A DNA stretch of 64,000 nt, taken from the NCBI RefSeq assembly GCF_009769755.1, contig NZ_SDWJ01000001.1, positions 1,178,001-1,242,000 of the forward strand. The letters run 5' to 3'. Positions 28,703 to 38,426 of the stretch are shown here, one piece after another. The position numbers were made by a program, and so were the translations under genes. Position 1 is the stretch's first letter, and each line of letters starts with the position of its first letter. Origin of the DNA: Sphingorhabdus profundilacus. GTDB taxonomy: Bacteria; Pseudomonadota; Alphaproteobacteria; Sphingomonadales; Sphingomonadaceae. A model generated the notes under the pieces. That model was not told where the DNA came from. It saw nothing but the letters and a program-made list of their open reading frames with translations, and ran no database searches.

Positions 28703-31222
28703 CTAATAAATCCCGCCTTCTTGCTGGATAAACTCCTGATCGCGTTTTGTGCCTGCGCTTGGGCCTTGGGGTGTTCCGCCGCTGTTGGAACCCGTGTCGG
28801 ACGAAGCCGTTGTCTTTTTCTTTGGCTTGTCGCCGCGTGCTTCGATATCTTCGCGCCGGATCGAGCGTTTGGGTTCCGTTTCGGCCTTGAACGCCTCCCA
28901 GATTACGGCGCTTTTGGGGTCGTCGCCGGGCCATGATCCATAGACGCGCTTGCCACTCTTGCGGTCGATGCGGACCAACCTTGTGCCATAGGGCGCGACA
29001 AAAGGTGTTTTGGGCATGCCGGCCATCGCGGTGCGGGCAAATTGCTTGAACACCGGGGCGGCGAGTGATCCGCCCTGGGCATAGCCGCCCATATTGCGTG
29101 GCTGGTCAAAGCCCAGGTAAAGCCCCGCGACCAAATGGGGTGATCCGCCGATAAACCAGACATTGGTCGGTCCGGTCGTTGTTCCTGTTTTGCCGAAAAG
29201 CGGGCGGTCAAGATCACGCAGGATCGTCGCGGTTCCGCGCTGGATCACACCTTCCAGCATGTGGACGGTTTGATAGGCGGTGATAGGGTCCATCACCTGT
29301 TTACCGGTTGCGATAAAGCGTGGCATGGGCTTCCCATCCCAATCTTTCGCGCGGCAGCGTTGGCATGGCTTCCATTTGTCCGGAAAGATGACTTTCCCTT
29401 TCCGGTTTTGGACAAAGTCGATCAATGTAGGCTTCAATTCGCGGCCATGGTTGACCAGCATCGAATAGGCATTCACCATCTTTAACACCGTCGTATCCCC
29501 TGCCCCCAAAGCATAGGCCAGATAATCGGGATAATCGCCAATGCCCATGGCCCGGAATGTATCGGTGACATTGTCCATGCCCGAATCCGCGGCCGCACGC
29601 ACGGTCATCAGGTTTCGCGACTGTTCCAGACCCCAACGCATCGTTTGCGGCCCTGCCCCGCTACCGCTAAAGTTCCGGAAACATTTCTGGCCTAGCGAGG
29701 CACCTTGCCACACACAATAGGGACCATCGACAATGATGGACGTGGGCGTCATGCCATTGTCGAGCGCAGTTGCATAAACAAAGGGCTTGATGGTCGAACC
29801 GGGCTGACGCTGCGCCTGTGTGGCGCGGTTGAAACTGGATATGCGGTTGTCAAACCCGCCCTGTATGGCAAGCACCCGGCCATTTAAGGGGTTTTGTACC
29901 ACCATCCCGCCGCCGACTTCGGGGACGGTTCGTACCGAATAACTGCCACCGCCATTGGGAACGACCGCGATAACATCGCCTGCCTTCATCGCCGCGGGAC
30001 CGCCGTTCAGAAGCCCAATGGTACCATCGGCAAAACCAACACGGTTTTTGCCCAACGCGACCCCTGCCCGCCAATTGGAATAATCGATACTGATGTTGGT
30101 GGATGCAAAGCGTGACGACCATTTGTCATCGGATACATCAATTGTACCCATATTGGCCTTCCACGCCTTGCCAGCATTGTACCGCAAAAGGCCGTCGCGC
30201 AACGCCTGCGTCGTCAGCTTTTGATATTCCGGATTCATCGATGTGCGAACCCACAGCCCGCCTGCATAGACGCTATAAGGCCCATCCTTATCAGTTTCGC
30301 CAAATTTCTCGATCAATTGGCGGCGCACCTCTTCGGTGAAATAGCCGCCGATATTCTTATACCCCGTCCCGCGCTGGACGATCAGGCCGAGCGGCTGGGC
30401 GCGTGCCTGCGTCAACTGTGCCCTAGTGATCCAGCCATTGGCGAACATTTCGCCCAATACCCAGTTGCGCCGACTGATTGCAGCATCCTTGTTTTTGGCC
30501 CGGCCATAGCGTTCAGGTGCCTTGGGAAGGATCGCCAGAAACGCCATTTCGTGCAGGACAAGCTGGTCCACACTTTTGCCAAAATAGGCTTGCGCCGCCG
30601 CCTCTACACCAAATGACTGACGCCCAAGCGCAATTTCATTGAGATAAAGCGACAAGATTTGCGGCTTGGTCAGCGCGCCTTCGATACGCTTGGCAAGGAT
30701 CGCCTCTTTCACCTTGCGGGTATAGCTATATTCATTGGTCAGCAGCAGGTTTTTGGCCACTTGCTGGGTAATCGTCGAAGCCCCGCGTGATCGGCCGCTG
30801 CTAAATATATTGGCAAATACCGCCGATGCTATTCCGGGATAATCGATGCCGCCATGGCTGAAAAATGTCTTGTCTTCAGCCGCCAGATAGGCGCGGATCA
30901 GGAGGCGCGGGAAATCCGCATATTCCAATTGCACCCGGCGTTCGCGCGCATAGCTTTGAAATGGCTCACCATTCACATCGCGGACAACAGTGGGCAGTGG
31001 CGATTCATATTCGATAAGCGCGTCTGCATCGGGCAGATTTCGAGCAAAAACGACCCAAAACAGGGCCAGGAACAGGAACAGGGCGCCCACCGCATAGATG
31101 GCCCAACGAAAGCGTTTTCGTTGCCACCAAATTTGCCAACGGCCAACAAATCCATCAACATCACGTTTCAACTTATAGCTGATGCTCGCGGATTCTTCAG
31201 GTGGGGTCACTGCGCCTGTCAT
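28703..31222 (-). CDS. mrcA: penicillin-binding protein 1A (bifunctional transglycosylase/transpeptidase)
   Basis: Class A PBP that polymerises and cross-links peptidoglycan in the periplasm (839 residues). A short cytoplasmic N-terminus and one membrane helix (~residues 40-62) precede a GT51 glycosyltransferase domain with EDKTFFSHGGIDYPGI and GASTITQQVAKNLL. The transpeptidase domain has the SxxK nucleophile motif in QPGSTIKPF, SRN in EQSRNLM and KTGTT. The C-terminus is a Lys/Ser/Gly-rich tail of ~70 residues, probably disordered. It lies 69 bases downstream of the amidase gene and may share its transcript. Confidence 0.95.
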   Translation of the reverse strand: MTGAVTPPEESASISYKLKRDVDGFVGRWQIWWQRKRFRWAIYAVGALFLFLALFWVVFARNLPDADALIEYESPLPTVVRDVNGEPFQSYARERRVQLEYADFPRLLIRAYLAAEDKTFFSHGGIDYPGIASAVFANIFSSGRSRGASTITQQVAKNLLLTNEYSYTRKVKEAILAKRIEGALTKPQILSLYLNEIALGRQSFGVEAAAQAYFGKSVDQLVLHEMAFLAILPKAPERYGRAKNKDAAISRRNWVLGEMFANGWITRAQLTQARAQPLGLIVQRGTGYKNIGGYFTEEVRRQLIEKFGETDKDGPYSVYAGGLWVRTSMNPEYQKLTTQALRDGLLRYNAGKAWKANMGTIDVSDDKWSSRFASTNISIDYSNWRAGVALGKNRVGFADGTIGLLNGGPAAMKAGDVIAVVPNGGGSYSVRTVPEVGGGMVVQNPLNGRVLAIQGGFDNRISSFNRATQAQRQPGSTIKPFVYATALDNGMTPTSIIVDGPYCVWQGASLGQKCFRNFSGSGAGPQTMRWGLEQSRNLMTVRAAADSGMDNVTDTFRAMGIGDYPDYLAYALGAGDTTVLKMVNAYSMLVNHGRELKPTLIDFVQNRKGKVIFPDKWKPCQRCRAKDWDGKPMPRFIATGKQVMDPITAYQTVHMLEGVIQRGTATILRDLDRPLFGKTGTTTGPTNVWFIGGSPHLVAGLYLGFDQPRNMGGYAQGGSLAAPVFKQFARTAMAGMPKTPFVAPYGTRLVRIDRKSGKRVYGSWPGDDPKSAVIWEAFKAETEPKRSIRREDIEARGDKPKKKTTASSDTGSNSGGTPQGPSAGTKRDQEFIQQEGGIY

Positions 31223-31291
31223 TATCGCGTCTCTCTAACCGATTTGCCGCCAAGGTCCAGATTGTTCCTGCCCTGGATCGCGAATTTACCT

Positions 31292-32218
31292 CTATTTTGT
31301 CGCAAGCCGGCGGGCAAAATGGATCTGCACCGCACGCGCCACACTTTGCGCGACCTTCTTTTGTCCCGCATCAGAGCCCAGAAAATCGACATCATCCTTA
31401 TTGCTCAGATACCCCGTTTCAAAAAGCACCGACGGCATGTCCGGCGCTTTTAAAACAATGAAGGAGGCAAAGCGGTGCGAATTTGTCCGCATCCGCATAT
31501 TGGGCCGCGATTCGCGTAACAGCAATTTGGCAAAATCCGCAGACACATTCATCGTTTCGCGCTGGGTCAGATCGATCAGGATGGAAGACACATTGGCATC
31601 CGCCGTCCCCAGATTGATGCCATTGATGATGTCGGACTTGTTTTCACGCGCCGCCATTCGCTGCGCCTCCCTGTCGGATGCGACTTCCGACAATGTATAT
31701 ACGGTTCCACCGCTGGCCTCAGGATTTTCGGCGCTATCGGCGTGAATGGAAATAAACAGATCCGCCTTCATTTTTCGCGCGATGCCATAACGATCCTGCA
31801 ATATCAGAAATTTGTCCGAATCCCGGGTCAACGCCACCCTGATCCGTCCGGTTTTCAGCAATTCCGTGCGGATCGACCTGGCTATTGCGAGTGTCACGTC
31901 TTTTTCAAATTTCCCCCCATGCGGACTGATCGCACCGGGGTCATGTCCGCCATGCCCGGCATCAAGCACGACCAAAGGAAGCGTCCGGTCGGCAGGGCCG
32001 CTGATTTTGGGAAGGTTTCGGGTGATTGCCGGTTTTATCGGCGCAGTTACTTCATAACGCCGTCTGGTTGTTTTCGTTCGATAACTGGCCAAATTTGGTG
32101 TTGTCGCGCCCGCCGCCAATATGACTGCCTCGCCAGAACCAGCATGAGGCATCGCCCCTGCGATCGTGGGCAATATGGTCCATGAAAAGGCAGCGATGAT
32201 CGCCGGTAACAACATCAT
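31292..32218 (-). CDS. amiC: N-acetylmuramoyl-L-alanine amidase (AmiC type)
   Basis: Zinc amidase that cuts stem peptides from peptidoglycan during cell separation. The 308-residue protein has a signal sequence (first ~25 residues) and a basic linker. The Amidase_3 domain has its zinc ligands in VLDAGHGGHDPGA (His), the Glu of GKFEKDVTL, and SIHADSAENP (His). SVLFETGYLSN near the end carries the catalytic Glu. No AMIN domain is evident, so septal targeting may differ from E. coli AmiC. A second ATG three bases inside is equally possible as the start. Confidence 0.92.
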   Translation of the reverse strand: MMLLPAIIAAFSWTILPTIAGAMPHAGSGEAVILAAGATTPNLASYRTKTTRRRYEVTAPIKPAITRNLPKISGPADRTLPLVVLDAGHGGHDPGAISPHGGKFEKDVTLAIARSIRTELLKTGRIRVALTRDSDKFLILQDRYGIARKMKADLFISIHADSAENPEASGGTVYTLSEVASDREAQRMAARENKSDIINGINLGTADANVSSILIDLTQRETMNVSADFAKLLLRESRPNMRMRTNSHRFASFIVLKAPDMPSVLFETGYLSNKDDVDFLGSDAGQKKVAQSVARAVQIHFARRLATK

Positions 32219-32658
32219 CGCCTTATGCGTTTTTGATTGCCAATCGGTCCAGAAATTTCTTCAATCGGGCCGTTTCAGGTAAATAGGTGGTCAGTGACAC
32301 AGCTTTTTACGCATTCCCTTGCCCATATTGCAAACGGGTGCTAGCTAGCCCTTATGGGGCTCATATATCTTTGTCCCTCTTATCGGGTGCAGATAATTTA
32401 CTGCCCATTTAACAGGTTGACGCTGCATGAAGCATGATATTTCCGCCACCGCCGCCCTTCAAGGGTATGGCGTATGGGCTGGAAATCAAGCGCGCGCGAT
32501 ATTCGCCCGCCATGCACAAGCAGCAGACGCAATTTTTTCTTACCAACCATATCGCCATGCCGCCGCCGACGCACTGCGTCCCATGCGGCAGGGCTTCAAC
32601 AATAGAGCAGGCGGCCAAGGGCTGACAACCGGAACGGTCACCTGCTGGAGTAATTTCA
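32219..32658 (+). other. long leader/promoter region of rne
   Basis: About 440 bases between the divergent amiC and rne with no supported gene. Long 5' leaders are a known feature of RNase E genes, where the enzyme degrades its own message through leader hairpins. GC-rich inverted segments are visible (for example GCTAGC-rich sequence near 32340-32352), but no specific fold is claimed. GGAG lies ten bases before the rne ATG. Confidence 0.5.
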
Positions 32659-35283
32659 ATGACCACGCGTATGCTAATCGACGCGCGTCACCGGGAAGAA
32701 ACCCGGGTCGCAGTCGTCACAGGAAACCGGATTGAGGAGTTCGATTTTGAATCAGCCGAGCACAAGCAGCTCAAAGGCAATATCTATCTCGCAAAAGTAA
32801 CCCGCGTCGAACCGTCGCTTCAGGCGGCCTTTGTCGACTATGGCGGCAACCGCCACGGATTCCTGGCTTTTGCAGAAATCCATCCTGACTATTACCAGAT
32901 TCCCAAGGAAGACCGCGAACGTCTTTTGGCTGAAGAGGCCGAAGCTGCTGCCGAAGAAGCCGCGCTTCGCGAACAGGAAGAAGAGGAAAGCGAAGAGCCT
33001 TCCGATATTATGCAAGGCTCGGAAGAGCGTGAAGATGAAGTGTCCGATTTCATCGAAATCGACAGCGATGATAGCGTCGACACTATCGACATGAGCGAAG
33101 GCGAAGAGCCTGACCTTAGCGAAAATGGCGGCGATTCTAACGACGAAAATGGCCGGGATGAAACCAACGCCCGCAACAATCGCCGTCGTCGTGGCCGTGG
33201 TGGCCGCAATGGTGGTGAAGGCCGTGCGCCCAAGGCCAGCGACGAAGTCCGCGCCAAGCGCATGAACCTGCGCCGCCGCTACAAAATTCAGGACGTCATC
33301 CACCGCCGTCAGGTGTTGTTGGTGCAAGTCGTCAAGGAAGAGCGTGGCAATAAAGGTGCGGCGCTTACCACCTATCTCAGCCTTGCCGGCCGGTATTGCG
33401 TATTGATGCCCAACACCTCGCATGGCGGCGGCATCAGCCGCAAGATCCACAGCGCGGCGGATCGCAAGCGCCTGAAGTCGATCATTTCCGACCTCACCCT
33501 GCCCGCGACCATGGGTTGCATCATACGCACCGCAGGACTTGCCCGCACAAAGCCTGAAATCAAGCGCGACTTCGATTATCTTGCGCGTTTGTGGGATGAA
33601 ATCCGCGAGCGGACGCTGCGCGGCGCTGCGCCGATGCTGATCCATACCGACAGTGACCTGATCAAGCGTGCCATCCGCGATATATATAACAAGGATATCG
33701 AGGAAGTTTTCGTCGAAGGTCCGGAAGGGTATAAAGCCGCCAAGGATTTCATGAAGCTGCTGATGCCAAGCCATGCCAAGCGTGTGCAGCATTATGCCGA
33801 CCCTGTGCCTTTGTTCCAGCGCTACCATGTCGAAGACCAGTTGAACGCGATGTACCAACCGATCGTACAGCTGAAATCGGGCGGCTATATCGTGATCAAC
33901 CCGACCGAAGCACTGGTGTCGATCGACATCAACTCCGGCCGGTCGACCAAGGAACATGGCATCGAAGCCACCGCGCTTTCGACCAACCTCGAAGCCGCGC
34001 GCGAAATTGCCCGTCAATTGCGCTTGCGCGACATGGCTGGTCTGGTCGTCATCGACTTCATCGATATGGAGCATCATGGCAACGCGCGCAAAGTAGAGCG
34101 CGCCATGAAAGAGGCGCTCAAGCACGACCGGGCCCGCATTCAGGTCGGACGGATATCCGGCTTTGGCCTGATGGAAATGAGCCGCCAGCGTTTGCGTACC
34201 GGTGTCTTGGAAGCATCGACCCGCCAATGCCCGCATTGCGAAGGAACGGGCCTTGTCCGCACTGCATCTTCGGCGGCGCTGTCTGCCCTGCGCCTGATTG
34301 AAGAGGAAGCGGCGAAGGGCAATGGCAACCAGATCGTGCTACAGGCGAGCCAGGAAGCCACCATCTATTGCCTGAACAACAAACGCGGCGAGTTGGCAGA
34401 TATCGAAGAACGCTATCATGTCCGCGTGCTGATTGTTCCTAATGGAGAGACCGAAGGTGCCAAGCTGGCCGTAAGCAGCTCAGGCCCGCGCCCCGAGGCG
34501 CCGATTGCCTTGCCCCCGATCATCGACATTGAAGAGGATGATTTCGACGAAGAAATCGACGATTTCGACGCCGAAGAAGAAGAGGCAAATGAACCGCGCC
34601 GCGCTCGTGAGGATCGTCCACGGGACGATAGCGAGGGTGGCGAAGGACGTCGGCGCAAACGGCGTCGTGGTCGCCGTGGCGGTAAATCACGTGAGCGGGA
34701 TGAACGGGGCGAAAATGCCGATGGACAAACCGATCAGGCGGACGAACCCCGCGAAGACAATGCCGAAACACCGGCAGACGCGACGGTCGCATCTTCTGAT
34801 GACGCAAAACCCAAGGCCCGCCGGGGACGTCGGGGTGGACGCGGACGCGGCCGGACCGACGCGGATATGTCGGACGCTGGTGTGGAAACGGTATCAGCGA
34901 CCGATAACAAAGCGGAAGAACAGCCCGCCCCTGCGCCGGTTGCCGATGAACCAGCCGCAGAAAAGCCCAAACGCCGCAGCCGTGCAAAGCCAAAAGCCGA
35001 AGCCGAGATCGTGGCTGTGACGGATACAGCCGAAACCGCTGCACCCTCGGAAGAAAAGCCGGCGCCCAAAAAGCGCAGCAGGGCCAAAGCAGCCAATACC
35101 GATGCCAAAGCGGCACCTGCGCCTGCGCCTGAACCGGTGGCTGAAGAAGCGCCTGTGGCAAAGCCCAAGCCGGGCCGCAAAAAAGCCCCGGCAAAGGCGG
35201 TCAAGGATGAAGCCGTTACAGAACAGCCAGCCGAAAATGACGGCCCTGCGCGCACCGGTTGGTGGCAACGCACTTTCGGTTGA
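32659..35283 (+). CDS. rne: ribonuclease E
   Basis: Endonuclease and degradosome scaffold for rRNA/tRNA processing and mRNA decay (874 residues). The N-terminus MLIDARHREETRVAVV and the S1 domain (IYLAKVTRVEPSLQAAFVDYG) are split by an acidic then Arg/Gly-rich insertion of roughly 100 residues (about 95-200), as in other alphaproteobacterial RNase E. The catalytic DNase-I-like part has EALVSIDINSG. The Zn-link CPHCEG is at about residue 523-528. Beyond ~600 the protein is a disordered scaffold of acidic patches, RRGRRGG arginine motifs and Ala/Lys/Pro/Glu repeats. An intrinsic terminator follows. Confidence 0.96.
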   Translation: MTTRMLIDARHREETRVAVVTGNRIEEFDFESAEHKQLKGNIYLAKVTRVEPSLQAAFVDYGGNRHGFLAFAEIHPDYYQIPKEDRERLLAEEAEAAAEEAALREQEEEESEEPSDIMQGSEEREDEVSDFIEIDSDDSVDTIDMSEGEEPDLSENGGDSNDENGRDETNARNNRRRRGRGGRNGGEGRAPKASDEVRAKRMNLRRRYKIQDVIHRRQVLLVQVVKEERGNKGAALTTYLSLAGRYCVLMPNTSHGGGISRKIHSAADRKRLKSIISDLTLPATMGCIIRTAGLARTKPEIKRDFDYLARLWDEIRERTLRGAAPMLIHTDSDLIKRAIRDIYNKDIEEVFVEGPEGYKAAKDFMKLLMPSHAKRVQHYADPVPLFQRYHVEDQLNAMYQPIVQLKSGGYIVINPTEALVSIDINSGRSTKEHGIEATALSTNLEAAREIARQLRLRDMAGLVVIDFIDMEHHGNARKVERAMKEALKHDRARIQVGRISGFGLMEMSRQRLRTGVLEASTRQCPHCEGTGLVRTASSAALSALRLIEEEAAKGNGNQIVLQASQEATIYCLNNKRGELADIEERYHVRVLIVPNGETEGAKLAVSSSGPRPEAPIALPPIIDIEEDDFDEEIDDFDAEEEEANEPRRAREDRPRDDSEGGEGRRRKRRRGRRGGKSRERDERGENADGQTDQADEPREDNAETPADATVASSDDAKPKARRGRRGGRGRGRTDADMSDAGVETVSATDNKAEEQPAPAPVADEPAAEKPKRRSRAKPKAEAEIVAVTDTAETAAPSEEKPAPKKRSRAKAANTDAKAAPAPAPEPVAEEAPVAKPKPGRKKAPAKAVKDEAVTEQPAENDGPARTGWWQRTFG

Positions 35284-35318
35284 CGCCTTGATACGCTAGG
35301 CCGTCAAGGCATGTTTAG

Positions 35319-35355
35319 AAAACCCCGCCCGTTCCGACTGGCGGGGTTTTCTTTT
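35319..35355 (+). terminator. rho-independent terminator of rne
   Basis: AAAACCCCGCC (35319-35329) pairs with GGCGGGGTTTT (35340-35350) around ten bases, then CTTTTC. It sits 36 bases past the rne stop codon. Confidence 0.93.
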
Positions 35356-35425
35356 CACGTGCATGGCGGGATCACCTACCGTTTCTTCATTGCCTGTTCA
35401 CTTAGTTAGCGGCACAACCCTGATC

Positions 35426-36793
35426 ATGGCTCTATCTTCCTCCAAATGTCTTCGGATGCTTATTGCATATGTGCTGGCGTTATCGTTGACTGTGCAACCT
35501 GCAATGGCGCAATCGATTTTGAGGGACGCAGAAACCGAGGCCTTTTTCGAAGAAATTTCCGCACCCTTGATAAGGGCAGCCGGACTTGAACCCGCCAATG
35601 TCGATATTGTTTTGATAAATGATTCGTCGATCAATGCTTTTGTCGCCGGTGGCCAGATCGTTTACGTGCATAGCGGCCTGATCGAAGCAGCGAAGTCCGC
35701 AAATGAAGTACAGGGCGTCATCGCCCACGAACTGGGCCATATCGAAGGCGGCCACGTCATCCGCTTTTCCGAGGGCGTTGGGGCCGCCAACGGGATCAGT
35801 ATTGCAACACTGATATTGGCGGCGGCGGCGATCGCTGCGGGTGCAGGTGAAGCGGGCATGGGCATTATGGCCGCCGGTCAGCAAGCCGCATTGGGCAAAT
35901 TCCTCGCGTTCAGCCGCGCTCAGGAAGGTACAGCCGATGCGTCTGGCGCACGATATCTCTCCGCGGCAGGTATCACCGGGAGGGGATCGATCAACTTTTT
36001 CAAAACCTTGCAAAATTACGAATTTCGCCTCGGGATTCCGCAAGAGGACAGCTATGGCCGAACGCACCCCTTGTCGGGCGAACGCATATCGGTTCTTGAA
36101 GATACCTATTCTGCCGATCCGGCTTGGGACAAACCCTTGAACCAGAAATGGGAAACGGATTTCAAACGCATCAAGGCGAAATTAACGGGTTTTCTGGCGG
36201 ACCCTACCGAAACAATGCGGGATTACCCCGAAACGGACAAAAGCATCCCTGCCCGTTATGCACGCGCCTATGCCTGGCATAAAGGGGCCTATCCACAAAA
36301 AGCGCTGGAAGAATCCTCCGCATTGGTGGCGGCTGCGCCTGACGACCCGTATTTCCTTGAACTTCATGGCCAGATATTGCTTGAATCGGGCAAGCCGGTG
36401 GATGCTGTCCAACCTTTACGCAAAGCTGTCGAACTGACCGGCAGCCAGCCGCTGATTGCGGCAATATTTGGCCACGCGCTTGTCGCCACAGAAGACAAGG
36501 CAAATCTCGATGAAGCCGCCACAGTTTTGAAAGCGGCGGTGGCAAAAGATAATCAGAACCCGTTCGCCTGGTATCAGCTGGGCGTTGTCTACGCCCAAAA
36601 AGGCGACACATCCCGCGCAGCGCTGGCCAGTGCGGAACGCTATCTCATGGAGGGTGCCCCGCAATTCGCCCTGCCCAACGCCCAAACCGCAATGGCCGGC
36701 CTGACTGAATATACCCCCGACTGGATCAGAGCGCAGGATATTAGCATGGTGGCAGAGGCACAATTGGCGCAGTTGAAAAAACGACGGCGTTAG
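35426..36793 (+). CDS. exported M48 metalloprotease with TPR-like tail (BepA/YfgC-like)
   Basis: A 455-residue periplasmic protein. A signal peptide of ~29 residues ends at AMAQ. The zinc-protease motif HELGH is at residues 101-105, with the third ligand region in AQEGTADASGARYL. A hydrophobic segment (IATLILAAAAIAAGAGEAGMG) follows HELGH, as in BepA. Residues ~270-455 are helical and TPR-like (ESSALVAAAPDDPYFLELHGQILLESG). BepA-type proteins help assemble or degrade outer-membrane proteins and LptD. The ATG at 35426 gives a proper signal peptide, while the longer frame does not. Confidence 0.9.
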   Translation: MALSSSKCLRMLIAYVLALSLTVQPAMAQSILRDAETEAFFEEISAPLIRAAGLEPANVDIVLINDSSINAFVAGGQIVYVHSGLIEAAKSANEVQGVIAHELGHIEGGHVIRFSEGVGAANGISIATLILAAAAIAAGAGEAGMGIMAAGQQAALGKFLAFSRAQEGTADASGARYLSAAGITGRGSINFFKTLQNYEFRLGIPQEDSYGRTHPLSGERISVLEDTYSADPAWDKPLNQKWETDFKRIKAKLTGFLADPTETMRDYPETDKSIPARYARAYAWHKGAYPQKALEESSALVAAAPDDPYFLELHGQILLESGKPVDAVQPLRKAVELTGSQPLIAAIFGHALVATEDKANLDEAATVLKAAVAKDNQNPFAWYQLGVVYAQKGDTSRAALASAERYLMEGAPQFALPNAQTAMAGLTEYTPDWIRAQDISMVAEAQLAQLKKRRR

Positions 36794-36890
36794 GGGGCTT
36801 CACTCCGGGATAGAAACCCGGGGTCAGGACCTAAAGCGCCACTATCCAAATGACTGGCATCTCCCCGATTTACCTTATAAGCGCAAAGCC

Positions 36891-37715
36891 ATGAACGATA
36901 TCGCCCAAAATAGCCGAATTCCAATTTACCTCACTGCCTTGGCGTTGGCTGCGCTTGCATTGGCCGGTGCCTATATATTCTGGCAGCATTCGCCGGAGGC
37001 CGATAATGGTCAGGTCGGCCAAAATGCCCGGCAGGCATCGACCGCCGCCGATGCAGCAGTCGCCGCCGCCGGTATGTCGGACGCACAGCGCAAGGCAACC
37101 GAGGCGCTGGTTCGCGCCTATATATTGGATAATCCGGAAATCATCACCGAAGCTGTAGAAATCTTGCAACAGCGTGAAACGGCAAAGCGGCTGACATCGG
37201 TCCAAAAGGAAATCGCCACCCCCTTCCCCGGTGCAGAGTCAGGAAACCCGAAAGGCGATATCACCATCGTCGAATTCACTGATTATAGCTGCGGATTTTG
37301 CCGAGCCAGTGTTGCCGATGTAAAGCGCCTGCTGACCGACGACCCGCAAATCCGTCTTATATATCGCGAGCTTCCGATCCTTTCACCTGCAAGCCGTGAG
37401 GCCGCAGCCTGGGCCCTTGCCGCCGCACGTCAGGGGAAGCATCAGGCATTTCATGACGCCATGTTTGCAGCAGGGCCACCAAACGCGCAACGTATCCGTG
37501 CCGCCGCGTCCAAGGCGGGGCTGAACCTGTCGGCGGCCGAAAATTTCGTCGCATCCGCGCAGGCCAAAAGAGAGATTGAGAGCAATCTGTCGATCATGCA
37601 GCAGGTCGGATTTAACGGGACCCCCACCTTTATAATCGGCGACCAGATTTTGGAGGGCGCATTGGGGTACGAAGCCTTGAAAGCAGCGGTAAAAAAGGCG
37701 CGTGACCAAGGTTGA
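36891..37715 (+). CDS. DsbA-family thiol:disulfide oxidoreductase (Com1-like)
   Basis: A 274-residue periplasmic thioredoxin-fold protein with an uncleaved-looking N-terminal helix (residues ~10-31). A short N-terminal helical domain is followed by the redox motif CGFC at residues 134-137. The cis-Pro loop is GTPTF near residue 244. The resemblance is to the Com1/BdbD-like group used for outer-membrane protein folding. It follows the M48 protease gene on the same strand by 97 bases, which suggests related envelope quality-control roles. Confidence 0.88.
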   Translation: MNDIAQNSRIPIYLTALALAALALAGAYIFWQHSPEADNGQVGQNARQASTAADAAVAAAGMSDAQRKATEALVRAYILDNPEIITEAVEILQQRETAKRLTSVQKEIATPFPGAESGNPKGDITIVEFTDYSCGFCRASVADVKRLLTDDPQIRLIYRELPILSPASREAAAWALAAARQGKHQAFHDAMFAAGPPNAQRIRAAASKAGLNLSAAENFVASAQAKREIESNLSIMQQVGFNGTPTFIIGDQILEGALGYEALKAAVKKARDQG

Positions 37716-37737
37716 GCACCTCGATCAGGGTCAGGGC

Positions 37738-38424
37738 CTAACCCTTTTTGCCTTGCGCGATGACATACCATTCAACCGACCCCTTCCGGCTGGCCGGAGG
37801 TTTTGCGTGTTTAACGGTGGTAAAACTGCTTTTCAATATGGATAGCAACGCAGGGTCGGTTCCGCCCGCAAATACTTTTGCAACGAAATCTCCACCGGGT
37901 TTCAAGACATTGACCGCAAAATCCACCGCTGCTTCGACAAGGCCCATTGTGCGTAAATGATCGGTTTGCTTATGGCCAACGGTGTTGGCGGCCATATCCG
38001 ACAGGATCAGATCCGGGGCGTCGCCCAACGCTTCAATCAACCGGCCGGGCGCGGCGTCATCCATGAAATCCATTTCGAACAGGATAACGCCCTCGAGCGG
38101 CTCTACAGGCAATAGATCAATGCCGACGACGCTTGCTTTGGGGTTTTGCCGCCGGACAACCTGCGCCCACCCGCCCGGCGCAACGCCAAGATCGAGTACG
38201 GACTTTTTACCGCGCAATATATGAAATTTCTCATCCAGCTCGACCAGCTTATATGCCGCCCGGCTCCGATATCCTTCGGAATGCGCGCGGCGGACATAGG
38301 GATCGTTCAATTGCCGCTCAAGCCAACGCGTGGATTGCATAGAACGACGCTTGGCGGTTTTTACCTTTTGCCGCCCGGCAAGGCTGCGCCCCGAATTTTT
38401 CCCGCCAAAAAGATTATCTGCCAT
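37738..38424 (-). CDS. rlmE: 23S rRNA 2'-O-ribose U2552 methyltransferase
   Basis: SAM-dependent methyltransferase (FtsJ/RrmJ) modifying the A-loop of 23S rRNA in the large subunit. At 228 residues it shows [15 protein letters not shown], the SAM motif [28 protein letters not shown], and the C-terminal catalytic Lys region [11 protein letters not shown] with [16 protein letters not shown]. The N-terminal Lys/Arg-rich extension of ~30 residues is usual in alphaproteobacteria. It starts 2 bases after the ppx stop, so it is co-transcribed. Confidence 0.95.
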   Translation of the reverse strand: MADNLFGGKNSGRSLAGRQKVKTAKRRSMQSTRWLERQLNDPYVRRAHSEGYRSRAAYKLVELDEKFHILRGKKSVLDLGVAPGGWAQVVRRQNPKASVVGIDLLPVEPLEGVILFEMDFMDDAAPGRLIEALGDAPDLILSDMAANTVGHKQTDHLRTMGLVEAAVDFAVNVLKPGGDFVAKVFAGGTDPALLSILKSSFTTVKHAKPPASRKGSVEWYVIAQGKKG

Positions 38425-38426
38425 AT

